Assembly (NCBI RefSeq): GCF_031143425.1
Contig: NC_090439.1
Location: 352,216,027-352,280,026 of the forward strand
Reading direction: 5' to 3'
Source: Pleurodeles waltl
Lineage: Eukaryota > Chordata > Amphibia > Caudata > Salamandridae
DNA length: 64,000 bases
The position numbers were made by a program, and so were the translations under genes. Shown in pieces: positions 20,831-30,624 of the stretch; the stretch's first letter is position 1; every line of letters starts with the position of its first letter. The notes beneath the pieces were generated by a model, which made no database searches, was not told the origin of the DNA, and was given only the letters and a program-made list of their open reading frames with translations.

Positions 20831-21313
20831 CACACAGGTGAGAACATTTTCATTTTTAACATTACATTCACTGTCACACATCTTACTCTATCCTGTGTGT
20901 AATTTACTGGGATTATTTGGTAACTGAGTTGTTCCTTTCCATTACGGTTTCACAGGTGTGGTTACCAACGTGTGTCATCTTCATGCATCCTTCAAGGACT
21001 TGTGATGTGTGACATTGGTATGTTGCCTTAACAACTAAAAAAGCATTTTGACACTGTCATTGATAATACATTTGTACAAAATCATAGACTGACTCCAGAT
21101 TGTTTTCTGGTTCAAGGGTGTTTATTTAAGTGCTCAAAAATGGAGGGGGGTAGTTAAATGGTGATGGGTGATGGTGGAGGAATGTCCATGGCAGAGTCCA
21201 GTCTATTAGTCTCACAGGTGCACTGCCCATCTGGGCATAGGAAGTGGAGCTGGGGCAGTTAAAGTATGGACAGGGTAACAAAGTGGGACGGTGGGGGGAC
21301 AATCAGGGTGGTC
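20831..21313. other. 3' intergenic region between transposase and gene B
   Basis: The two genes converge here. No ORF. A poly(A) signal for gene B lies at 21121-21126 on the minus strand. Confidence 0.5.
21121..21126 (-). promoter_or_regulatory. Poly(A) signal AATAAA of gene B
   Basis: The minus strand reads AATAAA about 190 bp after the gene B stop. The gene B copy in the other Harbinger element also has AATAAA downstream (36870-36875). Confidence 0.5.
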
Positions 21314-22833
21314 TCATTTCCTGGCGGGGGTCTTGCCATCTTGCTCTGTCCTGTTCCTGGATCTCAGGGACCGCTTGCATGGTGGTTGTCCGTCTGCAGG
21401 GGGTGGGGTGCTGGTGTGGTGGTCCTGTGGCGGGGGGTCCTGTCCACTAGCGCCGGCGGAGGTGGTGGGCAGTTCATCGTCCTGGCTAGTGTCAGTGGCC
21501 CCTTGGAGTGCCACGGTGTCCCTCAAGGTCTGCCGTATGTCCTTCAGCACCCCTACAATGGTGCCCAAGGCGGAACTGATGGTTCTGAGCTCCTCCCTGA
21601 ACCCCAAATACTCTTCCTCCTGCAGGCGCTGGGTCTCCTGAAACTTGACCAGGACCGTCGCCATCGTCTCCTGGGAGTGGTGGTATGCTCCCATGATGGA
21701 GGTTAGGGCCTCGTGGAGAGTGGGTTCCCTTGGCCTGTCCGCCCCCTGTCGCACAGCAGCCCTCCCAGTTCCCCTGTGTTCCTGTGCCACCGTCCCCTGG
21801 ACCGTGTGCCCACTACCACTGCCCTGAGGTCCCTGTTGTTGTTGGGGTGGTGGGTTATCCTGGGTTCCCTGTAGTGGTGGACACACAGCTGATTGACCTG
21901 TCCTGGGTAGGGAGGTTTGGGCCCGCTGGGTGGGTGCTGTGCTGGTGTTACCAGAGGGTGGAAGGTCAGTGTTGGTCTGTGCAAGGGGAACCGACTGTCC
22001 AGAGGCCCACGATGGTCCGGGCTGGTCATCAGGCTCCAGTAGGTCAGAGCTGCTATCGTCACTGTGGGCCTCTTCTGCGGGTGGAGTGGAGATGTCTGGA
22101 CCCTCCGATGTGGTGATGGTCCTTCGTGATCCTACAGGGGCATAAGAGCATGATTATTGCATGTGTGTGTGTCATGGTGTGCAATGGGTGGGTGTTTGTG
22201 TACCCCAGTGCTAGCATTCCTGTGTGGGTGCTTGTGTGATGATGGTTAGGAGGTTGTTCTGGGTATGTGCAGTGAGCATGCTTTGGTGAGTGGTGACCAT
22301 GCTTAGTTGTGTCATGCAGGGTTTGGTGTTGGGATGTGTGGTTTGTGTTATTAGTACATTAGTGAGGAGGTGCAGTGATAGGGGAGGGTGTGAGGGTGGG
22401 TGTGTGATAGCATGCAGGTAGGGTGGGGGATATGATAGTTAAGATTTGACTTACCAGTGTCCATTCCTCCACTGACTCCTCCAAGGCCCTCTGGATGCAT
22501 GATGGTCAAGACTTGCTCCTCCCATGTTGTTAGTTGTGGGGGAGGAGGTGGGGGTCTGCCGCCAGTCCGCTGTACCGCAATGTTGTGCCTGGAGACCGCT
22601 GAACGCACCTTTTCCCGTAGGTCGTTTCACCTCTTCCTGATGTCCTCCCGATTTCTTGGGTGTTGTCCCACAGCGTTGACCCTGCCGACTATTCTGCGCC
22701 ATAGCTCCATCTTCCTGGCTATGGATGTGTGCTGCACCTGTGAGCCAAATAGCTGTGGCTCTATCCGTACGATTTCCTCCACCATGACCCTGAGCTCCTC
22801 TTCGGAAAAGCGGGGGTGTCTTTGGCGTGCCAT
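21314..22833 (-). pseudogene. Harbinger gene B: NAIF1/Myb-like protein, two exons
   Basis: Exon 1 (22833-22455) starts MARQRHPRFSEEELRVMVEE and contains QVQHTSIARKMELWRRIVGR and VNAVGQHPRNREDIRKR, the Myb/SANT-like N-terminal domain of NAIF1-type proteins. The next codon, expected to be the conserved Trp, is TGA (22626-22624). The frame then continues NDLREKVRSAVSRH and a proline run to the donor GTAAGT at 22454. Exon 2 (22131-21314) follows a CCTGTAG acceptor and encodes an acidic segment, a Q-rich linker, a coiled-coil-like helix (MATVLVKFQETQRLQEEEYL) and a basic tail (CKRSLRSRNR). In characterised Harbingers such a protein imports the transposase into the nucleus and binds ends. The nonsense codon is the only coding lesion I can identify. 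Confidence 0.8.
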
Positions 22834-23403
22834 GGGGTGATGTGTGTGATGTGTGAGGTGGTATATGTGGTGATGAGTGTAGTGATGTGTAGTGGTGTGT
22901 GGTGTTTTGTGCGTGGATGTTGTGTGGGTGATGGTGTTGTGTGCCTCTGTGTGGTGGGATTGTCTAATCAGTACTGTCTCTCTGGCCTTCTTTCAGACAT
23001 TTGGTTGTAGGGGTTAGTGGGTGATGTGGGTGTGTGTTTTATATTGTGTTGGGTGTGTGAGAGTGGTGTTTGTATGTGTATCAGGTTTGTGTATTTGGAA
23101 TTGTCCAATGTGGCGGTGTTTTGGAGATATGTGTGTATTTTGAGCGCGGCGGTGTGTACCTCCAATGGAATACCGCGGTTAAAAGACCGCCGCGTGGATT
23201 TGTGGGTCATAATAGCATGCCCGTGTTTCTGTTGGCGTGCAGGTGGAGGTTTTGTTTTAGCCATTTTACCACTGACCTTTGGTGTGGCGGACTTGTGTGG
23301 GTGACTGAATTTCGGCGGGTTCCGAAATGTGGGTCATAATAGCTGTGGCGGACTTCCGCGGCGGTGTATTGGCGGTCTTCTGCACGGCGGTAAGCGGCTT
23401 TTA
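22834..23403. other. Right subterminal region of element 1
   Basis: No gene. TGTG-rich sequence (22840-23090), then GCGG/CCGC-rich subterminal sequence up to the TIR. It would include the promoter of gene B. Confidence 0.5.
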
Positions 23404-23426
23404 CCGCCAATGTTGTAATGACCCCC
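23404..23426 (-). repeat. Right terminal inverted repeat of Harbinger element 1
   Basis: This is the reverse-complement partner of 14262-14284. The preceding 250 bp carry many GGCGG/CCGCC words, mirroring the left end. Confidence 0.85.
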
Positions 23427-24219
23427 TAAGTATCTTAGCATGTCAAGACGTACCAAAATTATGTAAACTACGTTGTGCCCTCGTTTGTTGACATCAAGTA
23501 CCTAAACAAGATGAATAGACAGCTCTGGGCATCATAATGTAGCACAGGGCCCAAAAAACGCCGATATATGTGTAATAAATCATCAAGGTATCCACCTTAA
23601 TAGGCCTAAGTAATTGTTTTCCATTCATAGACCGAAGGTCATATATGAAAGTTGGTATAGAATCCTAACTGTAGTAGACAGGTGGCCCTGATAAGTCCGT
23701 TTCTAAAAACAAACAAAGAAAAGCCACACCTAAGTATACAAAAACAAAACTGCACCTGGTCTAAAGCACAGTGGAACCCATGGCAAAGGAAAACTACACT
23801 GAAAAGGCGGCATATATAAAATAATGTAAAAAATTTGAAATATGTTAGGAAAGGGGGACATAGGTCAGTTTGGAAATGAAGGGGTCAGAAATTAACTGGA
23901 AACTAGCAAAGATGTAGTTCTGTGAATGGGCTACGACAGTAGTACAATAAAATAAGGTCACAAAATATAGAATTAATTGCTAGCGACAACGTGATCCCTG
24001 CATTATGCTTAGTAAGACAAAGTTTTTTGCCCATCTAAAAAGGCACCCCTAGTCCTATACAGGCCTAGAGCAATAACCCAGGGCTGAAATTAATAGTTGT
24101 AGCCTGAAGTGTAAAGACAAACTTACTCGGCAGTACAGGTAAGCAAGGTGATGTCCTGAGTGTGGAAAGACACCTTTGGCATCCATCTTGGGACTCGGCT
24201 TCAGGCCAGGACCCAGCTG
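23427..24219. other. Flank without recognisable gene
   Basis: AT-rich sequence with many stops in all frames. I see no motif or repeat that I can name. Confidence 0.5.
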
Positions 24220-24620
24220 CATTATTTTAAAAAGGAGGGGGGTGCAAAGGGCCCCTCCTGAGGGTCTTGGAGCCCTGTGGACCACCAACTCCCTGGTGCT
24301 TTATTTAGAAAAAAAGAAGGGGTCAAATGGGCCCCCCCTCCTGAGGTTCTGTAATCCCCAGGGACCACCACCTCCCTGGGTCTAACTTAGCAGTAGTTGG
24401 TGGGGGAGCGCTGTGTTAGACCACCCGAGGCCCGGGGACCACCTCCTCCCTAGTGCTAAATAATGTAATTTGGAGGCCCCAGTACCAAATGTTCTAAACA
24501 ATGGGAAAGGGGCTGCATGGCCCCCTCCTGGGCTACATACAGCTCCAGGGACCACCACCTCCCTGGGGCTGGTCCTGAAAAGTAAAGAAGGGGAGCCCAC
24601 GAGGGCCGGCTCCTGCTATG
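24220..24620 (+). repeat. Degenerate tandem repeat, ~80-110 bp unit
   Basis: Four diverged units each contain GGACCACCACCTCCCTGG (24278, 24361, 24434 and 24549) preceded by a GGGCCCCCTCCTGAGG-like word and followed by an A-rich, AAGAAGGGG-containing spacer. Unit length varies. No coding meaning is apparent. Confidence 0.7.
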
Positions 24621-25423
24621 TCCTGGAGTGCCAACTCCAGGGACGTAGCTGTTTGCTTTTGCTTGGTGGGAGCAAAGCAAACTCTCCAGTTCCAGAAGGC
24701 GGAACATGTCAAAGTGCTCCTGCCCACTGGAAGAAGAGGTTTCATCTCTTTCCCTACCCACAGGTATTGGGGCAGGGAAAGAGATGTAACTATTGCTCTT
24801 GAACCCAGGGAGCTGCATTTCTAGCAACTCCCTGTGTAGGGATCTGCATTTCCAGCAGCTCCTTGTGTACAATAGCAATGCCAACTCCAGCAGTAAGTGT
24901 GGAGCCTCTGGGACCATGAGGGCCTTGAGACATCCCCGCCACCCCAGTGCACACTGAGTTTCTTGGGTAGGCTTCCAAGTGGAGTTTCCAGACATGGCTG
25001 TGCCCCGGGAGATACAGTCCCTTTTGTCAGGATGATGGACAGATTACCAAATGCCCCGAGTGTTTGCTGCTGATTTTGGTGGCTCGTTCTTGATGCTGAG
25101 GAACATGAGGACAACTCCACAAAACAAAGAAGCACTTACAACATATAAGTAAGGGGAAGGACCCTGTTTTGGTGGAGATGTATGTCTTTGTAGCATTGTT
25201 GGCCTCTCCATAGGAGGATCCATGTTATCACAGAAATTCAAAGACACACAAGTCACAATCACATTGCCAAATGCACACAAAGTTGCTGAAGTCATTTCCT
25301 CGTGGTTCACTATACAGCTGTAGTGTAGAATATGTACTGGACATTTACCAAGGAGGTAGAAATAAATCCACCTGGGCTGATATTTTATGCAAAACTATGG
25401 ACTCTTTTTAAATAAAAGGGCAG
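24621..25423. other. Stretch without recognisable gene
   Basis: It includes a near-palindromic GAGATGAAACCTC/TTTCATCTCTTTCCC-type area at 24735-24790 and repeated CTAGCAACTCCC-like words near 24820-24860. No ORF of interest. Confidence 0.4.
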
Positions 25424-25439
25424 TTGAGGATCCTTTGTG

Positions 25440-25760
25440 GCCGAGTCATTCACACAGCTACTGATACACCCACACAGACACACACACCCACTCACATGCG
25501 CACTCAGACATACTCACTCACTTATCCACTCACAGATCCACTCAGAGACTCACACATCCACTCACAGATCCTCTCTCTCAATTACCCACTCACAGACCCA
25601 CTTAGACACTAATACACCGAATCACAGACCCACTCAATCACGTACCTACTCACAGACCCGCTCAGTCATGCACCCACTCAAAGACACACTCACAGACTCA
25701 TGCACCCACTCACAGACCAATTGAGGTACTCATATGGACACTCACAGACCCACTTACAGA
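25440..25760 (+). repeat. ACTCACAGACCC-type degenerate minisatellite
   Basis: A run of units built from CACTCACAGACCCACT and variants, 12-24 bp, without a fixed period. Purine/pyrimidine composition is strongly skewed. The ORF across it is low complexity. Confidence 0.8.
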
Positions 25761-25953
25761 TTTATGCACAGTGGATTGAGTTGTTGTAGAGCGTTGGCCG
25801 CAGGGCCTGGCTCTAGGCCAGGCCCTGCTGCCATTCCCTGCCAAAGGCAGTGCGTGGTACGGAGCTGCATAGTAATAAAAGGTTGGCTCCAAGGCCTGCA
25901 GCCACCCCCGCTGCACACGGCCAAAAGCCATTCTGCAATCTTTGTTTTTTAAG

Positions 25954-25956
<3 letters not shown>

Positions 25957-26013
<57 letters not shown>
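25957..26013. repeat. (AT)n microsatellite, about 28 units
   Basis: Uninterrupted AT dinucleotides, followed by several hundred bases of AT-rich sequence to about 26300. Confidence 0.97.
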
Positions 26014-26018
<5 letters not shown>

Positions 26019-26480
26019 TAAAAAACATAACCCAAACAATTTAATATGATGTAAAATATAAATTTTTCATTTTTATTTATAGTGTTACATTATATCTATG
26101 TATATTTAAACACATACACATATATCTGTATGTGTGTTTATTTGAGTGATATCATATGTAGTATTAAATACTATTTAAATGTATTTAATTTACATTATAT
26201 TAACGTTATACATTAAAATATTCCAGATTTGCTATTTCAAACTATATCTTTATATAAAAACAATATTTGTGTCTGTTTTTGGACGATGTTAGTGTAAAAT
26301 TATATTTATTTTGCTATTTTTGTACTTACCAGTATGTGTAGGGACCGAAATGCTTGTAAACATTATTTTTGACACAATATTTCTGTATCTCAATATTGTT
26401 GGTTTTTCTATTCTATCAGTGATCCACATTTGTAGCTTTCAGTTTCAAAGAGATGACACCTTCATCTTTGTGTCTCTCTG
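26014..26480. other. AT-rich stretch, no gene
   Basis: Very AT-rich with TATATATCTGTATGTGTG-like simple sequence. No ORF supported. Confidence 0.5.
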
Positions 26481-28063
26481 GAATCATAGTTTAAAATCCT
26501 AACTTATGGTGAAGTCCAATTTTGAATTGCAATTCTAAAAATGCCACTTTTAGAAAGTTGCTATTTTCTTGCCTTAGCCATTTAGAGCCTTTCTCTGCCC
26601 ACATATCTGGGTGTAGTCAGCAGTTAGTTTTTGTGTATTCTTTCTAGATAGCCACAAATAATAGGATGGGAGCTTTGGTGTCACTAAATGAGTCATTATG
26701 GGCTGGATGGGAGGGAGTAGCTGGACACAGCCTCACATCTGAATGAGCTGTGTCCTGTCCACACACAAGGGACTTAACACCCCTGCATTGTTACTCCGGC
26801 CAGCTTGGAACCAGGGGAGGAGGGGAATTCCTTGCACTTCAAAGCCACTGTCTAGAAGCTTCTCCCACCTTCCAGAACAAGGGCACTAAAGTATAAACAC
26901 TGGACCTCAGACACCACCACTTAAGTACACTTCTAGACCTGTGGATACTCTGCTAAGAAGGAAAACTGCTCTGCTGCCAAAGGCTTGCCACTATGCTGGA
27001 CTGCTGTTTTGCTGGACTCTTGCTTTGATGTGCTGACCAGTGCCTGCAGCCCTCTTGCCTCGGAGTGAGAAGTACTAGATCTGCATGTCTCCATCACAGA
27101 ACTTAGAGTGACTCTAAGGGCTAGTTGGCTGGCCTCCTGATCTGAAGTCTCAGGGACAGAAAGACTTCCATCCACGGTGCTCCTGCACCTGGACTCTGCT
27201 CATTGTGAGTCTGTCCTATCAAGTGATATGACTGCAGTCCAGGACCTTTGGAAGAGAGCCTGAGGTGTTTGCTCCAGCAGACCCCCGAATCGCCACTGTT
27301 GCATGTAAAGAAACAACAGATCACCTCTACTGCGTGGGTCGCAACCCATGCAACCAGACTTGCATCGCCCCTGTACCACGCATCTTGAAACCAGCACATC
27401 ATCTTCAGAACCAACACTGCTGCGTTTTTCTTGGCACAAGGACCTCACATCCCTGATGACGGCATCCTCAAAGTTGACGATGAAACTAGGCATTGCAGCC
27501 TCTGCACTCATCGGTACCAATGCATTGCCTCAACTGCACATCAGATCCTCACCATTGACACAGTAGGAACTCACACCGCAGCCTTACTACATCTCGGAAC
27601 TGGCGCACTGCTGCTGTTGCATGGGGATAAGGAATGCAATTCCGCTAGGGCATGGTTCCAAGCCAACGCATGCTCCGCAAACCAAATTTAAGGTACTTTG
27701 GTTCAGTGGGCCTTACTGGGTCCCAATAGCCAGTTCGCGCTCCATAGCGTTTGGCCTGAACTTCCGACTTTGTCCGGTTCAAATAGATAAGTGCTGTATT
27801 ACAGTTTATTTATTTAAATAGGTTCAAACCTGGTGTAGGATCCTTTTCGTGTGGATTTTCATTATTTTACTGTTAGAAGTGTTGCACAAATACTTTACAG
27901 ATTGCCTCTGCCTCCAGGTTAACCCTGACTGCTCTGCGTCAAGCTACCTGGAGTTGAGCACAGGTTAATTTGGGGTTTGGTTTGTGCCTTACCCTGACTA
28001 GGATTGTGGTTGCTGCTTCATCAGGACTAACACCCGAGTCAACCGAAAACCCAGTTTCTAACA
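26480..28063 (+). mobile_element. LTR-like element, family 1-related, 3' portion
   Basis: The 3' end at 28063 (CCAGTTTCTAACA) and the 27880-28060 segment, with CAAATACTTTACAGATTGCC and CAAGCTACCTGGAGTTGAGC, are homologous to the 3' end of the element at 7516-8943. Upstream, a TCTGAAGTCTCAGGGACA word occurs in both. The 5' boundary is not visible and 26480 is approximate. No ORF. Confidence 0.55.
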
Positions 28064-29088
28064 TCATCGATTTTGGTTCGTATGGATGGATGACGCATCA
28101 CCTGGGGTCCCAGTTGAGAATGTTTTTTTCACCTGTATTTTTGTGGTTTTGATATATGCACAGTAAAAAGATTTTAAATATGGGTTAAAATTTATCCAGA
28201 CTTCAACAACCACAGAGGAATTTCATAGATAAAAAGAAGTGTTTCCTTTTTTATTGCTTTTTCACTTCCATTGAACCAATACTAACAGAACTAGAAGAGT
28301 GGAATGCACACGGAAAATATTTTGTTCAGAAATATGTTTGTACTACTTAGTGATAAATTCAGTTCCAAAGACTCTACTAAATGAAACTTCAAATTTCAAA
28401 AATGTGTTTTGTAAAGAGCCCATCGTCTGATTGTGCTAACACTTTGCCTTTTCCAAGTCTATAACCTTCAGTAAACAATTTCAACATATTTCATATCAAA
28501 ATAACTTTGTGTGCCTCTACATTTTACTATCTGAAACTGTTTCATCTTTCAATTGAGTAGTGATCTGTCTAATCATGCTGACTCCTACTTTCAGGACTTG
28601 CCTCCCAGACAGAGGGAGCTGTCTGGTCGCCAGAGACCTATTAGGAAGTTACAGTAGGCTTAGAGCCTGCCCATTGCTTACCAGTTGCTGACTTTTTTGC
28701 AGTAACTCTCATTTGCCTACCTCTTATTCAATGGCTTGCCTTCTCTTCTTGTGTTCATCCCTCCCTTTAAGATAGACTCTTTACAATTCTTTTGATTAGA
28801 TGACTTGTATCCTTCCACTGCTCACATTTAAGGACCTAGCTTTTTCTTTTTCATTCAGAACCCTATGAGTGGTAAGTATTAGTGTTTTATCTCCCTCTTG
28901 TGCTGCTTCCTCCCTCAGAAACCCACTGCCACCACTGCGTTGTCCCCACCCATCCTAACTTATCTGTAAATGCACACGAACTGGAATATTTTTGCTGGAG
29001 TATGGACGAGGAGCAGAATTTAGGGGTTGTGTGCTTTTTTCTCTACTTTCCAAATATTGCATGAAAGCAGAAGCTTTTGGCACACAAA
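28064..29088. other. Flank of Harbinger element 2 (copy 1), no gene
   Basis: AT-rich DNA with no ORF. It is repeated at 30812-32484, where part of it is replaced by an L2 fragment. Confidence 0.6.
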
Positions 29089-29640
29089 GGGCCTCATTAT
29101 GATTTTGGGCATCGAACGGCCAGACCGCCACATTGGCGGTCCTAAAAAGACTGCCATGTTGGCGGTGTTTCAGACTGCCACATTATACACAGTTATACAG
29201 GCAGGACCCCTAACCGCCAACTAAAAAAGACAGACCTGCCACAGTGCGGAGGCCCAGAAATAGGTAGTCCAACCTCCAGCCCCGACAGCACAGCAACCAA
29301 CCACTGACCGTATTACAAGCCCAAAGTTGCAGTGGCGGGCACCCATGGTGGTCAGCCAATGGCAGTCCGAACCACAGCAGTCCACGGTCACAAAAGTAAT
29401 ACACAACAGCACACTGGATGGATTTGAAACCTATACAGCTGACATACATTCCCACACTGGACACACCTGCAAAGGACACTATAAAACACACCCCTTCACA
29501 GACCACAATCCTCTCCATCACCAACTCAATACAGGGAAGTCAGAGCTAATTATTCAACACAGCAGCACAGATATTAGGCACCAATTGCCTGGGAAGAGAA
29601 GGTCTTGGCCATCTTGTAGCCTGAGGGATTGACAGGTATG
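29089..29640 (+). mobile_element. Left end of Harbinger element 2 (copy 1 of the local duplication)
   Basis: Starts GGGCCTCATTATGATTTTGG, followed by several TGGCGG/CCGCCA words typical of Harbinger ends. It corresponds to 32485-33430 but has lost the gene B first exon. Confidence 0.7.
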
Positions 29641-29739
29641 GCTACTGGAGTTGAGTCTGGTAAGTTACAGCACTAAAAATTTTATCAAAATGCCATGGGA
29701 TGCATGCATGCAGCTCACCTTTTGCCACTTTTACTGTCA

Positions 29740-30490
29740 CGCCACTTACTAACACAATATTCACTTGTCCTAAGACCGAAGAAATCTAATTGTCAACTCA
29801 CAACTGAAGTGTTCTTACATGGGGGGAGAACATTTGTGTATAGTGTGTGTAATACAGGAAGTTACATGACAACAACTCCCAGCAGGCACTGTTCTACAAC
29901 TCCAAACCCCAGACCAGTGTTTCCATCTCCACACACTCTTGTTTGTTAGCTCCTAATTGAGGTGTACTCACCTGGGAGGATAACATTTGTATAGTGTTTA
30001 GTACAGGGACTGACATGACTGCAACTCACAGCAGGCTCTGTATCTGTCACTCCAAACAGTAGCAAAGTGGTCACTCGCCCACATACCTCTGTTTGTCAAA
30101 TCACAAATAAATTATACTCATCTGGGAAGATACCATTTGTAGGGTGTTTATAGTACAGGGAGTTACGGCCAGGAGGCACTGCTATGGCCAGGAGGTGCTG
30201 TTACTGCCACTCCACTCAGCCAGCCCAGTGTCTTTTTTTCCAAAGACCCCAGTGTGATAACTCAGACATGATGTGTACTCACCAGTGAAGATAACATTTA
30301 TATAGTGTATGTACTAGAGAGAGTGACATGACTGCAACTCCCAGGAGGCTCTGTTTCGGTCACTCCCAACACCAGCACAGTGGTCACCTGCTCATAACCC
30401 CTGTTTGTCAACTCACAAATGAAGTATACTCACCTGGGAAGATACCATTTGTACAGTATGTGTATTATTGGGAGTTACATGACTGCTAAG
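29740..30490 (+). repeat. Satellite, ~155 bp unit, about 5 copies
   Basis: Units carry TGTACTCACCTGGGAGGATA or close variants (near 29963, 30113, 30271, 30424) and GACATGACTGCAACTCCCAG. The array is homologous to that at 33438-34880. Confidence 0.8.
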
Positions 30491-30620
30491 TACAGGTTAG
30501 GGAAAGAACACTGGTGCTGGGGCCTGGTTAGCAGGCCTCAGCACACTTTCAAATCAAAACTTAGCATCAGCAAAGGCAAAAAGTCAGGGGGTAACCATGC
30601 AAAGGAGGCATTTCCTTACA
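30490..30620 (-). mobile_element. Fragment of LTR-like family 2
   Basis: It matches 39845-39975, the right-hand end of the element at 37299-39975, and stops at the same TTCCTTACA terminus. Only about 130 bp is present. It sits exactly between the two copies of the local duplication. Confidence 0.75.
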
Positions 30621-30624
30621 GAAT

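Larger units (their letters stand above)
14262..23426. mobile_element. Near-complete three-gene Harbinger transposon (element 1, 9.2 kb)
   Basis: The ends form a 23 bp terminal inverted repeat with 20 matches (GGGGGTCATTGCAACTCTGG at the left, the reverse of CCAATGTTGTAATGACCCCC at the right). Immediately outside lie TTA on the left and TAA on the right, which are inverted, not direct, so a clean TSD is not visible. Inside are gene A (Myb/SANT-like, minus, 16230-19332), a DDE transposase (plus, 19756-20830) and gene B (Myb/SANT-like, minus, 21314-22833). Subterminal regions are rich in GCGG/CCGC words (14285-14520 and 23150-23400), possible binding sites for the Myb proteins. Each gene carries one or two lesions, so the element is recently dead or kept in trans. 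Confidence 0.85.
27880..30485 (+). repeat. Copy 1 of a local tandem duplication
   Basis: It matches 30625 to about 33970 in order: LTR 3' end, flank, start of the second Harbinger element, and ~150 bp satellite. Identity is roughly 90% by eye. Copy 1 lacks the gene B exon present in copy 2: the sequence jumps from the CACCAATTG word at 29580-29588 straight to CCTGGGAAGAGAA, removing what corresponds to about 32983-33397. Confidence 0.8.

Noticed and set aside
24456..24995. 179-codon minus-strand ORF
   Set aside because: It overlaps the degenerate ~80-110 bp tandem repeat and neighbouring non-coding sequence. No domain or conserved context.
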